Shown here one piece after another: positions 1-10,353 of a stretch of 64,000 nucleotides of DNA. Each line of letters opens with the position of its first letter. The stretch's first letter is position 1. This DNA comes from an uncultured Lachnospiraceae bacterium. GTDB taxonomy: Bacteria; Bacillota; Clostridia; Lachnospirales; Lachnospiraceae. A program made the position numbers and the translations under genes. The notes under the pieces were generated by a model that saw nothing but the letters and a program-made list of their open reading frames with translations, ran no database searches and was not told the origin of the DNA. The stretch is taken from the NCBI GenBank assembly GCA_930972465.1, contig CAKNHF010000001.1:62001-126000 (forward strand), in the 5' to 3' direction.

Positions 1-351
1 ATCCGGGATATCACCGAGACTGCCGTAAACGGAAATGAGCTGGGACTCGGCGGTTATCTGGATATCGGGCTGATTGATACAATGCAGGATCTGATCGTAA
101 ATTTTATCGGTGCGTTTGTCTTTTCCATCATCGGGTTCTTATATGTGAAAAACCGGGGCAAAGGCGGACTGGTGAACAGACTGGTGCCGCGGAGAAAGCG
201 GGCGGACCGGGACTTCCTGCGTATCGCGGCGGAAAAATCAGTGCTTGAAGAAGCGGGCGAAGAGCATCCAGGCGAGAAAGAGAAGAAACGCGCCCAGAAT
301 CGTGGCGGCGATGTAGAGAAAAATGGCGGGAAGATTTCCGATCAGAAATGA
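1..351 (+). CDS. C-terminal end of a membrane protein (5' end outside window)
   Basis: An open frame enters at base 1 and ends at the stop at 349-351, giving about 116 residues. It contains one clear hydrophobic span (about residues 30-50, reading DLIVNFIGAFVFSIIGFLYV) followed by a basic stretch (VPRRKRADR) and a charged Lys/Glu/Gly-rich tail. The hydrophobic segment followed by a positive tail suggests the last membrane helix and cytoplasmic end of a multi-pass protein, perhaps of the YjdF/DUF2238 type. That assignment is a guess from the short visible part. Its last 114 bases overlap the 3' end of the convergent gene on the other strand. Confidence 0.55.
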   Translation: MRDITETAVNGNELGLGGYLDIGLIDTMQDLIVNFIGAFVFSIIGFLYVKNRGKGGLVNRLVPRRKRADRDFLRIAAEKSVLEEAGEEHPGEKEKKRAQNRGGDVEKNGGKISDQK

Positions 352-918
352 GAGGTCATGGAAAAGGATCTGCTGCATTCGGTAGTCCGGATTGATATAG
401 AACATATTGATGGTTCCCAGCCGGTCGAATGAAAGATTTATGATCTCTGCGGCGAGACAGCAGAGAAGATACAGCCCTGTGCTGCCTGCAAAGGCGCGCA
501 GGGCTGATCTGTTTCCGAAGGATTTTATGCACACTGTTCCTGAAAAGATCCCGAGAAGAATCAGAAGAATGTGCCACAGATAGGAGTGCAGGGTAAGGGA
601 AGGCAGGGAGTAATGCAGCCCGCTCGTGTCTGCGAACACGGCGATCCCTCCGAGAAGGGAATAGCACATGAGAAAAGTCAGGAGCACATGCCGGATTCGT
701 TCCCTGCGGATCCAGGGATAGGCAAGGAGAATGTACATGGGAATGCTGCAGAGCTGAAAGGGGAAATACCACCAGTTGTACTGTCCGCGGCCAAGCTGAA
801 AGGTCAGTGTCAGCTGCTTCCAGATCTCGCTTCCCAGCATGAGAAGTCCGCACAGGAAGAAAAGCCTGTCTGTGCGTGCCGGAAAGTATCTGTTCCCTGA
901 ATTCTGAAAACGTTTCAT
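238..918 (-). CDS. YwaF-like (TIGR02206-type) integral membrane protein
   Basis: This 226-residue protein has about six hydrophobic segments. The motifs WWYFPFQLCSIPMY near residue 50 and a Trp-Lys pair in the first helix are typical of the YwaF/TIGR02206 family of small integral membrane proteins, whose function is unknown. The start is supported by a GGAGG ribosome-binding site just upstream (reverse complement of bases around 925-930). A TATAAT on the minus strand at 981-986 could be the -10 of its promoter, but no good -35 is seen. The 3' end overlaps the convergent gene by 114 bases. Confidence 0.7.
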   Translation of the reverse strand: MKRFQNSGNRYFPARTDRLFFLCGLLMLGSEIWKQLTLTFQLGRGQYNWWYFPFQLCSIPMYILLAYPWIRRERIRHVLLTFLMCYSLLGGIAVFADTSGLHYSLPSLTLHSYLWHILLILLGIFSGTVCIKSFGNRSALRAFAGSTGLYLLCCLAAEIINLSFDRLGTINMFYINPDYRMQQILFHDLSFLIGNLPAIFLYIAATILGAFLLFLAWMLFARFFKH

Positions 919-1264
919 AATCTGCCTCCTGCCGGGAAATCCGCGTCATTATTTCCGATATTACGGCTTCTTTTCTATATATTATAGCTCAAATAATAAA
1001 AAATAAAAGAAAATGAGCAGTATTGCTGAAAACAGATCCTTTGATTGTATAAAAATGCATACATCTATGTGCAGAATCGACAAAATATAAATAATTAGTG
1101 ATAAATTTTACATAAAAAGATGTTTCGGAAAACCTGTAAACCGGCGTTTGCGAAAATAAATAGATGAAAAATGAATAAAAATAGAAAAAAGGTGAGATGA
1201 AACGAGGGCAAATTGAAATAAAAAACGGCCTGAAAGACGACAGAAAACATTAAAATAGGAAATG
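919..1264. other. AT-rich intergenic region
   Basis: No gene is supported here. The left edge holds the ribosome-binding site and a possible -10 (ATTATA at 981-986, read on the minus strand) for the YwaF-like gene. The rest is A/T-rich and without a convincing open frame, repeat or terminator. Confidence 0.5.
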
Positions 1265-1293
1265 TTGACAAACAAAAAAATCGGGAGTAATAT
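1265..1293 (+). promoter_or_regulatory. Sigma-A promoter of the atp operon
   Basis: TTGACA at 1265-1270 and TAATAT at 1288-1293 are separated by exactly 17 bases. This is a near-consensus promoter about 205 bases upstream of the first atp gene, so the operon would carry a long 5' leader. Confidence 0.8.
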
Positions 1294-1361
1294 TTAGTCA
1301 ACTTTTCGGGGAGAAATTCGGGAAGAGAAAAGAATAGATGCCTGAAAAGCGGCAAGGGTTC

Positions 1362-1393
1362 AAGGGGTTCGATGGGGAACAGCTCCTTTTTTT
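1362..1393 (+). promoter_or_regulatory. Possible attenuator hairpin in the atp leader
   Basis: AAGGGGTTC at 1362-1370 can pair imperfectly with GGGAAC and CTCC at 1375-1386, and the stem is followed directly by seven T residues (1387-1393). It lies about 70-95 bases after the promoter and looks like a weak Rho-independent terminator inside the leader. The stem contains a bulge and a G-U pair, so this is only a candidate. Confidence 0.3.
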
Positions 1394-1498
1394 GTGCAAA
1401 AAATTACCCGGTTTCGGCCGGCGGCTGATTTGCGTGTCCCCTCATAACCACACCATGCACCCGCATCAATCAGAAAAGGAGGGAGTAATACGGGAAAT

Positions 1499-2173
1499 TT
1501 GGCAGACACACTTATGGAAGAACTGAACTGTGAGACAGTCTTCACACTTCCGGTTCTTGGAGGGATCTCAGAGTCTGTGGTCGTCACCTGGATCATTATG
1601 GCGGTACTTGTCCTTTTATCCATCATACTGGTGAGGAACCTGAAAGTTGAGAATCCCGGCAAAGTGCAGCTCGCACTGGAAGCCGGCATCGGCTGGGCGC
1701 AGGATTTCTTTGAGGGAATCATCGGGAAAGAGAACAGAAGATACGTTCCGTATCTGATCACAGTACTTCTCTATCTCGCTTTCTCGAATACCATTGCACC
1801 CCTGTTTGGCTTCAAACCGCCGACAAAAGATCTGAATGTGACGGCGGGACTGGCGATCATGAGCATGTGCCTGATCGAGTATTCGGGCATTCATAAAAAC
1901 GGACTGAAGCACTGGGTAAAACATTTTGCCAGTCCGGTACCTGTGGTCGCACCGATCATGATCCTTGAAATCGTGATCAGACCCTTGTCGCTGTGTATGC
2001 GACTCTTCGGAAACATGCTTGCCGGATTTGTGGTAATGGAACTTCTGAAATCCATCATACCGCTGATCGTACCGATCCCGGTGAGTTTCTATTTCGACAT
2101 CTTCGACGGACTTCTCCAGGCATATGTTTTCGTATTCCTGACAGGACTGTTCATGAATGAGGAAATGGAGTAG
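1499..2173 (+). CDS. atpB: F-type ATP synthase subunit a
   Basis: Subunit a of the membrane Fo sector forms the ion half-channels beside the c ring. The 224-residue protein has five or six membrane helices. The MRLFGNMLAG motif near residue 170 carries the essential Arg, and the C-terminal end (QAYVFVFLTGLFMNEEME) is typical of the family. It is the first gene of the atp operon. The start is uncertain. A TTG at 1499 lies about 15 bases after the AGGAGG at 1478-1483, which is long, and an in-frame ATG at 1514 is even further. No atpI gene precedes it, as in many Clostridia. Confidence 0.93.
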   Translation: MADTLMEELNCETVFTLPVLGGISESVVVTWIIMAVLVLLSIILVRNLKVENPGKVQLALEAGIGWAQDFFEGIIGKENRRYVPYLITVLLYLAFSNTIAPLFGFKPPTKDLNVTAGLAIMSMCLIEYSGIHKNGLKHWVKHFASPVPVVAPIMILEIVIRPLSLCMRLFGNMLAGFVVMELLKSIIPLIVPIPVSFYFDIFDGLLQAYVFVFLTGLFMNEEME

Positions 2174-2195
2174 ACACCGCAGGAGAGGGGGAAGA

Positions 2196-2210
2196 CCGGC
2201 CTGAGGCCGG
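2196..2210 (+). other. Intercistronic hairpin between atpB and atpE
   Basis: CCGGCC (2196-2201) and GGCCGG (2205-2210) form a perfect 6-bp stem with a TGA loop in the gap before atpE. There is no T tract, so it is more likely an mRNA processing or stability element than a terminator. The gene after it encodes the c subunit, which is needed in many copies. Confidence 0.4.
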
Positions 2211-2288
2211 AAAGAAGACTTATACAGATATTTAACAATCCAGAAAAACTCTAAAAAATCATGTGAAAAGGAAAAGGAGATTATTATC

Positions 2289-2513
2289 ATGGGAACACTT
2301 GTAGCAATCGGAGCAGCTGTGGCAGTACTTACAGGTATCGGAGCAGGTATCGGAATCGGAATCGCAACGGCAAAGGCAACAGAGGCAATTGCAAGACAGC
2401 CTGAGGCTGAGGGCAAGATCAGCAAGACACTGATCCTCGGATGTGCACTTGCAGAGGCAACCGCTATCTACGGCTTTATCATCGGTATCCTGATCATCTT
2501 CTTCTTAGGATAA
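2289..2513 (+). CDS. atpE: F-type ATP synthase subunit c
   Basis: The 74-residue c subunit is a two-helix hairpin that forms the rotor ring. Helix 1 holds the Gly-rich stretch GIGAGIGIGIA, the loop has the family ARQPEA sequence, and helix 2 carries the ion-binding Glu56 in LAEATAIY. Compared with Na+-binding c subunits (Ilyobacter numbering), Gln32 is Ile23 and Ser66 is Ala57, while Thr58 and Tyr61 are kept. This favours H+ over Na+ coupling, an inference from residue identity only. An AAAGGAGA ribosome-binding site precedes the ATG. Confidence 0.95.
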   Translation: MGTLVAIGAAVAVLTGIGAGIGIGIATAKATEAIARQPEAEGKISKTLILGCALAEATAIYGFIIGILIIFFLG

Positions 2514-2565
2514 TGAGGACAGGAAGCAAACAGATGGAAAGTAACAAGAAAGGCGGGTGGAAAAG

Positions 2566-3057
2566 ATGCTGAGTCTTGATTTGAACCTTGTCTGGAATAT
2601 TATAAATCTTGTTGTTCTTTATCTTCTGCTCAGACATTTCCTGTTCAAACCTGTGATGGGAATCATGGAAAAGAGAAGACAGATCATTGAGGACGGACTC
2701 AAAAATGCGCAGGATGCGCAGGACAACGCGATGAAGATGAAAGCGGAATATGAGGACGCCCTCAGGGGAGCAAAGCAGGAATCCGCACAGATCATAGAAA
2801 ATGCGCGTTCTGCTGCGAAGAACGAGTATGACAGGATCGTCGGCGAGGCCGGCGACAAGGCGGGAAATATCATTGAGAGCGCGAAAGAGACTGTCAGGAT
2901 TGAGCGTGAGCAGACGATGAAAGAACTTCAGGGCGAGATCGCAGGACTTGCCGTCGCGTCTGCAGCGAAGATCGTCGGCAGGACAGCGGATGAGGATCTC
3001 TATGACCAGTTTCTGAAAGAAGTAGGTGGAAGCCATGAAGACACAGACGACAAATAG
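2566..3057 (+). CDS. atpF: F-type ATP synthase subunit b
   Basis: Subunit b is the peripheral stalk that links the membrane sector to F1. It has one N-terminal membrane helix (LVWNIINLVVLYLLLRHFLF) followed by a long charged coiled coil rich in Glu, Lys and Ala. The ATG at 2566 gives about 163 residues. A GTG at 2557 would add three but sits only a few bases from the purine-rich AAAGG. Its 3' end overlaps the atpH start region, typical of tight coupling between b and delta. Confidence 0.92.
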   Translation: MLSLDLNLVWNIINLVVLYLLLRHFLFKPVMGIMEKRRQIIEDGLKNAQDAQDNAMKMKAEYEDALRGAKQESAQIIENARSAAKNEYDRIVGEAGDKAGNIIESAKETVRIEREQTMKELQGEIAGLAVASAAKIVGRTADEDLYDQFLKEVGGSHEDTDDK

Positions 3058-3565
3058 TCCTGTGCACTGCCCTCTGGCAGCGGTGAGATATGCCCGTGTA
3101 CTCTATGACATCGGCGTTCCTGCCGACAGAGTGCAGAAGACCAGGGAAATATTCGAAGAAGTGCCTCAGCTCCATGACATTTTCGTGAATCCCACGATTG
3201 CTCTCAAAAAGAAACAGAGTGTGATAGACAGGGTATTCCCGGAGGAAATGAGAAACTTTCTGAAGGTTGTGTGCAAATATCAGAGAATGGATCTGATCTC
3301 TGATATTTTTAATTCGTATGATGCGATCTGCGATGAGCAGAACAAAGTCCTGAATGCAAGACTGACGTGTACCGCACCTCCGAGCGAGGAACAGAAAAAG
3401 GGAATGGAGGCGTTCCTGTGCGGAAAATACGGCGCGAAGAAAGCCAATATCGAAGTCAGTCAGGACGCCGCACTTCTGGGAGGATTTATTCTCCGCGTTG
3501 GCAGCGACGAGTATGACTGGAGCATGAGAGGACGCCTGAACAGATTAGAGCAAAGATTAAAGTAA
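3035..3565 (+). CDS. atpH: F-type ATP synthase subunit delta
   Basis: Delta caps the F1 head and connects it to subunit b. The protein is about 176 residues and shows the family pattern AVRYARVLYDIGV near the N-terminus and ALLGGFILRVGSDEYDWSM near the C-terminus, where it contacts the stalk. I prefer the ATG at 3035 because AGGTGG (3024-3029) is well spaced before it; a GTG at 3026 is in frame but poorly served. The start overlaps the end of atpF by 23 bases. Confidence 0.9.
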   Translation: MKTQTTNSPVHCPLAAVRYARVLYDIGVPADRVQKTREIFEEVPQLHDIFVNPTIALKKKQSVIDRVFPEEMRNFLKVVCKYQRMDLISDIFNSYDAICDEQNKVLNARLTCTAPPSEEQKKGMEAFLCGKYGAKKANIEVSQDAALLGGFILRVGSDEYDWSMRGRLNRLEQRLK

Positions 3566-3580
3566 CCGGAGGTGAGCAAG

Positions 3581-5089
3581 GTGAGTTCAATCAATTCAGA
3601 TGAGATTATTTCTATACTCCGGGAGGAGATAGAAAATTTTGATACAATGAGCAAAGACAGTGAAGTCGGTACTGTCGTTGCCGTGGGCGACGGAATCGCC
3701 ACCATATACGGGATTGATCACGCCATGTACGGGGAGATCATTACATTTGAGACAGGCCTTAAGGGAATGGTCCAGGATGTAAGGAAGGATGAGATTGGCT
3801 GTATCCTTTTCGGAAACGATTCGGATATCCGCGAAGGCACGAAAGTGTCCCGTACAGGAAAACGGGCGGGAGTCCCGGTAGGAGAAGGATTTATCGGAAG
3901 AGTCGTGAACGCTCTGGGCGAGCCGATCGACGGAAAAGGGGAGATAAAGTCATCCGATTACCGGCCTATCGAGCAGGAGGCGCCGGGCATCATTGACCGT
4001 AAGTCGGTCAGTGTACCAATGGAGACGGGAATTCTTTCTATTGACGCCATGTTCCCGATCGGAAGGGGACAGCGTGAGCTGATCATCGGTGACCGTCAGA
4101 CAGGAAAGACATCCATCGCGATGGATACGATCCTGAACCAGAGAGGAAAAGATGTGATCTGTATCTATGTAGCAATAGGTCAGAAAGCGTCTACAGTAGC
4201 AAAGGTTGTGAATACGCTGAGCAGCAATGGGGCGATGGATTACACGATCGTTATGTCCTCCACTGCCAGCGACTGTGCTTCACTTCAGTATATTGCGCCG
4301 TATGCGGGAACCGCAATGGCGGAATATTTTATGTACCAGGGAAAAGACGTGCTGATCGTATATGACGATCTCTCCAAACACGCGGTGGCGTACCGTGCGC
4401 TTTCCCTTCTGCTCGGAAGATCGCCGGGACGTGAGGCATATCCGGGAGATGTCTTCTATCTCCACTCAAGACTGCTTGAGCGTTCTAGCCGTCTCAGCGA
4501 GGAGAAGGGCGGCGGATCCATCACGGCTCTGCCGATCATCGAGACCCAGGCCGGAGACGTTTCTGCGTACATTCCGACCAACGTGATCTCTATCACAGAC
4601 GGACAGATCTTCCTCGAGAGCGGTCTGTTCGCATCCGGAATGAGACCGGCGGTCAATGTGGGACTTTCCGTATCCCGTGTGGGCGGCGCGGCTCAGACAA
4701 AAGCCATGAAGAAGGCATCCGGAAGTATCCGTATTGATCTGGCGCAGTACCGTGAGATGGAAGTGTTCACACAGTTCAGTTCCGATCTCGACGCCGCTAC
4801 AAAGGAGCAGCTTGAGTATGGAAGCGGGCTGATGGAACTGTTAAAGCAGCCGCTCTATCATCCGCTGAGCCTGCATGAGAAAGTTATTACTCTGTGCGCG
4901 GCTACACATAAAGTAATGCTGGGCGTGGAGAAGACAAAGATCAAACAGTTCCAGATGGACATGCTGCAGCATTTTGACACAGAACATCCGGAGATCGGTA
5001 AGGAGATCGAGGAGAAGAAGGTACTGACAGACGAGCTGATCGAGAAGATCGTGGAGACGGCGAAGGAATTCAAGAAGAGCAGGTGTTAA
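3581..5089 (+). CDS. atpA: F-type ATP synthase subunit alpha
   Basis: Alpha is the non-catalytic nucleotide-binding subunit of the F1 hexamer. The Walker A motif GDRQTGKT lies at about residues 170-177, followed by the usual [13 protein letters not shown] and the 'alpha/beta signature' region near [14 protein letters not shown]. The length of 502 residues is normal. The start is GTG 3581, because the ribosome-binding GGAGG (3568-3572) ends eight bases before it. The upstream GTG at 3572 lies within that site and cannot be the real start. Confidence 0.97.
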   Translation: MSSINSDEIISILREEIENFDTMSKDSEVGTVVAVGDGIATIYGIDHAMYGEIITFETGLKGMVQDVRKDEIGCILFGNDSDIREGTKVSRTGKRAGVPVGEGFIGRVVNALGEPIDGKGEIKSSDYRPIEQEAPGIIDRKSVSVPMETGILSIDAMFPIGRGQRELIIGDRQTGKTSIAMDTILNQRGKDVICIYVAIGQKASTVAKVVNTLSSNGAMDYTIVMSSTASDCASLQYIAPYAGTAMAEYFMYQGKDVLIVYDDLSKHAVAYRALSLLLGRSPGREAYPGDVFYLHSRLLERSSRLSEEKGGGSITALPIIETQAGDVSAYIPTNVISITDGQIFLESGLFASGMRPAVNVGLSVSRVGGAAQTKAMKKASGSIRIDLAQYREMEVFTQFSSDLDAATKEQLEYGSGLMELLKQPLYHPLSLHEKVITLCAATHKVMLGVEKTKIKQFQMDMLQHFDTEHPEIGKEIEEKKVLTDELIEKIVETAKEFKKSRC

Positions 5090-5090
5090 T

Positions 5091-5978
5091 ATGGCAAATA
5101 TCAGAGAGATACAGAGCAGGATCAACAGTGTCAAGGACACGATGAAGATCACCAACGCGATGTACATGATCTCTTCTTCCAAGATGACCCAGGCAAAGAA
5201 AAAGCTGGCGGACACAGAGCCCTACTTTTACGGGCTTCAGGGAGAGATTTCAAGAATCCTGCGCCATCTGCCGGAACTGAAGCATCGTTTCTTTGACCAG
5301 AGAGAGAAGATCCCGAAGGAAGAGAGAAAGATCGGTTCCATCGTTATCACTGCGGACAAGGGACTTGCCGGTGCGTACAATCACAATATCGTCAAGGTGG
5401 AAGAGGAGATCCTGGCAAAGCCGGGCGTCCACAAGCTGTTTGTCGTCGGTGAGCTGGGAAGACATTATTTTTCGAAGCGGGGCGTGGAGATCGATACGAA
5501 TTTCCGCTATACGGTTCAGAAACCGACCATGCACAGGGCGAGAGACATTTCCGGCGCCATTGTAGATCAGTATCTGGACGGAGAGCTTGACGAAGTATAT
5601 GTTGTGTACACCCGCATGGAGAATTCCGTACAGGCAGATGCAGAGGTAATGAAACTCCTTCCTCTGGAGCGGGCGGACTTCAATGTGATGAAGATGCCCC
5701 TCAACATGTACCGGGAGGAGATCGACCTTTATCCTTCAGCGGAGCACGTGATGGACAGGATCGTGCCCAACTATGTAAACGGAATGATCTACGGAGCTCT
5801 TGTAGAGGCGTATGCCAGCGAGCACAACGCCAGAATGATGGCGATGAAGTCCGCTACAGACAGCGCCGAGAGCCTGATCAAAGAACTGTCTATTGTGTAT
5901 AACCGTGCGAGACAGGCGGCAATCACTCAGGAAATCACCGAGGTGTGTGCCGGCGCAAGGGCGCAGCAGAGGAAGTAG
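5091..5978 (+). CDS. atpG: F-type ATP synthase subunit gamma
   Basis: Gamma is the central rotating shaft. The 295-residue protein has the expected N-terminal helix (IQSRINSVKDTMKITNAMYM) and the C-terminal helix ending SIVYNRARQAAITQEITEV, which together form the coiled coil inside the F1 head. The middle carries the Rossmann-like domain (ITADKGLAGAYN). It starts one base after the atpA stop. Its end is followed by a partial copy of the dispersed palindromic repeat. Confidence 0.96.
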   Translation: MANIREIQSRINSVKDTMKITNAMYMISSSKMTQAKKKLADTEPYFYGLQGEISRILRHLPELKHRFFDQREKIPKEERKIGSIVITADKGLAGAYNHNIVKVEEEILAKPGVHKLFVVGELGRHYFSKRGVEIDTNFRYTVQKPTMHRARDISGAIVDQYLDGELDEVYVVYTRMENSVQADAEVMKLLPLERADFNVMKMPLNMYREEIDLYPSAEHVMDRIVPNYVNGMIYGALVEAYASEHNARMMAMKSATDSAESLIKELSIVYNRARQAAITQEITEVCAGARAQQRK

Positions 5979-7439
<1,461 letters not shown>

Positions 7440-7455
7440 ACAGGAGCGTGATCAT

Positions 7456-7872
7456 ATGGAAACATTTGGGCTGAAGATCATAGCCAGCGACAGAGTGTTC
7501 TATGAAGGCAGATGCTTAAGCCTTGTGATTCCGGCGCCGGACGGCGAGAAGGGAATCCTTCCCCGGCATGAGAATATGGTGATCGCCATCGACGTCGGGA
7601 TTGCCCGCATGGAATTAAAAGAAGGCGAGTGGACGGAAGTTGCGGTGGGAACCGGCTTCGCCGAAGTCGTCAACAACCGTGTCACCCTTCTTGTGGATAC
7701 TGCGGAACGCCCCGAGGAGATCGATATCCGACGGGCTCAGGAGCAGAGAGAGCGTGCGGAAGAACAGATGCGTCAGAAGCAGAGCATTCAGGAGTATTAC
7801 CATACGCAGGCGTCTCTCGCGAGAGCGATGAACCGTCTGCGGCTGGCTCAGGATAAGAAGTGGAATCTTTAG
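7456..7872 (+). CDS. atpC: F-type ATP synthase subunit epsilon
   Basis: Epsilon binds the gamma shaft and can inhibit ATP hydrolysis. The 138-residue protein has the N-terminal beta-sandwich (GEKGILPRHENMV, VGTGFAEVVNNRVTLL) and a C-terminal two-helix part rich in Gln, Arg and Glu. It is the last gene of the atp operon. A strong terminator follows at 7946-7983. Confidence 0.95.
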   Translation: METFGLKIIASDRVFYEGRCLSLVIPAPDGEKGILPRHENMVIAIDVGIARMELKEGEWTEVAVGTGFAEVVNNRVTLLVDTAERPEEIDIRRAQEQRERAEEQMRQKQSIQEYYHTQASLARAMNRLRLAQDKKWNL

Positions 7873-7945
7873 AAAAACACACGTCAGCGCAGGCTGACAT
7901 AAATCCCGCGGCGGACTCCGGCGAGCGGGGATTGAAGTGAAAAAG

Positions 7946-7983
7946 CAGGCCTTCCCGGCGGTTATTTCCGCCGGGAAGGCCTG
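7946..7983 (+). terminator. Rho-independent terminator of the atp operon
   Basis: A perfect 16-bp stem (7946-7961 paired with 7968-7983) has a TTATTT loop and is followed by a short TTT. The T tract is short but the stem is very strong. Confidence 0.75.
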
Positions 7984-8006
7984 TTTCACAGTGAACGGGA
8001 GTCAAT

Positions 8007-8035
8007 TTGACTTGCATTTTAAAGACGAGTATACT
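8007..8035 (+). promoter_or_regulatory. Sigma-A promoter of the GGDEF-EAL gene
   Basis: TTGACT (8007-8012) and TATACT (8030-8035) are separated by 17 bases. Its position shows that the gene cannot start at the in-frame ATG at 8007 and supports the ATG at 8097. Confidence 0.8.
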
Positions 8036-8096
8036 ACAATATTCATGTCCGAATTTGTGGATAAGATCCATAAAACAATATGGGGGAGAACATTCC

Positions 8097-9716
8097 ATGA
8101 GTGAAACGAATAAACTGCGTTCTCTCGCAGAGATCGTGAATGACATGCTGAAGGCGGTCCGCGATTACTACGATTCAGAGTACGTTTACTATATTGAGAA
8201 AGAATTCGATGATGTTGAGACGATCTATGAGTGGTGTGCAGAGAACGTTCAGTGGCAGAGAGACAGAATCAAGATGCTCTCTGCGGATCAGCAGCCCCGC
8301 TGGATGAAGCAGGAGATCACGGATACCACATCCGACAGCTACAGTGTATTTCTCGGACTCGATGAGGATACCACGGCGATCCTTGCCGTGGTAGGCGTGC
8401 ACAGAGGCGGATGTGACATTGATCTGATGAGGGCTCTGATTCCGTACATCCCTCAGGCCATCGCGCTGCACAAGACCCAGAAGCAGCAGGAGTACCTGAG
8501 CTATCATGACAATCTGACAGGTCTTCTGAACCGGAACAGTTTCGTCGCCTATATGGACGAAGTCGACAAGGACAGCCTGAAGTCTCTGGGAGCGGTTTCG
8601 CTTGACATCAACGGACTGAAGAACTTCAATAAAGAGTTCGGCCGGGACTATGGAGACGAGGTCGTGATCCGGGTGGGAGAAGTCCTGGAACAGTATTTCC
8701 GCGGCGGATCAGTGTACCGTCTGACGGGAGATGAATATCTGGTCCTGGTGGAAGACTGTACTTATGAAGAGTTCACAAAGCAGGTCTTTGCGGCTCACAC
8801 AAAGCTTGATAATATCAGTCTCGGGCTGGCTTCCTTTGGCTATGCGTGGGAGAAGCTGGACATCAATGTGTCCAATCTTGTCGCAAGTGCAGAGAATATG
8901 ATGCGCGATGAGAAGAAGAAGTATTATAAGAATCTGAAGAAAGGTCATCATGAACCGATTATCAAAGAAGACCTTCTGAACGATATCGAGAACGGGAATT
9001 TTATCGTCTGTCTGGTTCCGAAGATCGATGTGAAGACAGGAAAAGTGGCGGGGGCTGAAGCTGTGGTCCGCTATCATCATAAGGATCTGGGCATCCTCAA
9101 TCCTGCCAGATATCTGAATCTTCTTGAAGAGACAAGACTTTCACATTATCTTGATCTGTATGTGTTCGAACAGGTATGCAAGACACTTCACCGCTGGGAT
9201 ATCGAGGGAATCCCCATGATACCGATTTCGGTGAATTTTGCGGGATCGACGCTGCGGCAGGAGAGTATTGTGGAGAAGATGCTTTTCCTGATTGAAAAAT
9301 ATCATGTATACTGCGAATATCTTGAAGTGGAGGTTTCCGAATCCTACACGGATATGAACCAGGAGATGCTTACAGAGACCAGCGGAAAGATAAGAAAAGC
9401 CAATGTCAGAGTCATTCTGGATCATTTCGGGGCGAAGAACTCCAGTTTCTCCATACTTTCCATTATGGAATTTGACGGACTGAAACTGGACAAGAGCCTG
9501 ATTACGAATATCGTCGGAAACAGCAGGAGCCGGATCGTGGCGAAGGCTGTCATTGACATATGCAGACAGCTGGGATCCTATGTTCTCGCGTCAGGCGTGG
9601 AGACACAGGACCAGCTCAATGTACTCCAGGAGCTCGGCTGTGATTATGCACAGGGAACACTCTTTAACAAGCCGATTACAATCGAGACTTTTGAAGTGCG
9701 TTATCTGAAGGAATAG
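8097..9716 (+). CDS. GGDEF-EAL domain protein with degenerate EAL site
   Basis: The 539-residue protein has an N-terminal GAF-like region (about 1-135), a GGDEF domain (about 136-285) and an EAL domain (about 290-535). These families make and break cyclic di-GMP. In the GGDEF domain the signature is TGDEY (210-214), with Asp170 kept, so cyclase activity is possible but not assured. In the EAL domain Glu321 (EAV), Asn380, Glu412, Asp442, Lys463 and Gln519 are present. The second Asp of the DDFG motif is His443, and the Glu of the AEGVE motif is Ser499. Loss of these two metal or catalytic residues suggests the EAL domain is an inactive or sensing domain. The start has GGGGGA at about 8082-8087. 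It may be co-transcribed with the next two genes. Confidence 0.85.
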   Translation: MSETNKLRSLAEIVNDMLKAVRDYYDSEYVYYIEKEFDDVETIYEWCAENVQWQRDRIKMLSADQQPRWMKQEITDTTSDSYSVFLGLDEDTTAILAVVGVHRGGCDIDLMRALIPYIPQAIALHKTQKQQEYLSYHDNLTGLLNRNSFVAYMDEVDKDSLKSLGAVSLDINGLKNFNKEFGRDYGDEVVIRVGEVLEQYFRGGSVYRLTGDEYLVLVEDCTYEEFTKQVFAAHTKLDNISLGLASFGYAWEKLDINVSNLVASAENMMRDEKKKYYKNLKKGHHEPIIKEDLLNDIENGNFIVCLVPKIDVKTGKVAGAEAVVRYHHKDLGILNPARYLNLLEETRLSHYLDLYVFEQVCKTLHRWDIEGIPMIPISVNFAGSTLRQESIVEKMLFLIEKYHVYCEYLEVEVSESYTDMNQEMLTETSGKIRKANVRVILDHFGAKNSSFSILSIMEFDGLKLDKSLITNIVGNSRSRIVAKAVIDICRQLGSYVLASGVETQDQLNVLQELGCDYAQGTLFNKPITIETFEVRYLKE

Positions 9717-9720
9717 AGCG

Positions 9721-10353
9721 ATGGTCAGAGTCTGGATGGCGGATGTGACACCGCTGCTGGAGGAAAATTGTTACAGACAGATTTATGAAAGACTCCCGCT
9801 TTTCCGCAGGGAAAAGGCAGATGCGCTGCGCCGGCCGGAGGCAAAGGCACAGAGCGCGGGAGCGTGGACTTTATGGGAGAAGATTCGGGCAGAATATGGT
9901 CTGCCTGAATCTTCTGTATATAATCTCTCACATTCGGGAAAATGCGTGATGTGTGCGGCGGAACTGGGCGATGTTCCCGGCGTGCGGGTCGGCTGTGATG
10001 TGGAGCAGGTCAGAGAGGCCAGACTCAGAGTCGCGGCGCATTTTTTCTGCGAAGAAGAGTACAGGACGATTGCCGGGGGTGAGACAGAGGAAGAACGGCA
10101 GGACCGCTTCTACAGATACTGGGTTCTCAAGGAGAGCTTTATGAAGGCAACGCGCAGGGGAATGGCCATGCCGCTGGACGGGTTTTCCGTACGGCTGGGG
10201 AATCCTCCGGAGCTCATAAAGCAGCCTGCGGATTTCCCCGAGAAATATTATTACAGAGAATTCAGATGCCCCGGACTGCCATACAGAATGGCCGTCTGCA
10301 CTACAGATGAAGTCATAGATTCAGAGATACATACGGAGTTAGGATTATTATGA
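9721..10353 (+). CDS. Sfp-type 4'-phosphopantetheinyl transferase
   Basis: This enzyme family moves 4'-phosphopantetheine from CoA onto carrier proteins. The 210-residue protein shows the Mg2+-binding motif GCDVE at 91-95 and the second motif WVLKES at 134-139, both characteristic of the Sfp/Gsp group rather than the short AcpS type. It begins four bases after the cyclic-di-GMP gene and overlaps the VanY gene by an ATGA. No non-ribosomal peptide or polyketide synthase is visible in the window, so its carrier partner is unknown. Confidence 0.85.
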   Translation: MVRVWMADVTPLLEENCYRQIYERLPLFRREKADALRRPEAKAQSAGAWTLWEKIRAEYGLPESSVYNLSHSGKCVMCAAELGDVPGVRVGCDVEQVREARLRVAAHFFCEEEYRTIAGGETEEERQDRFYRYWVLKESFMKATRRGMAMPLDGFSVRLGNPPELIKQPADFPEKYYYREFRCPGLPYRMAVCTTDEVIDSEIHTELGLL

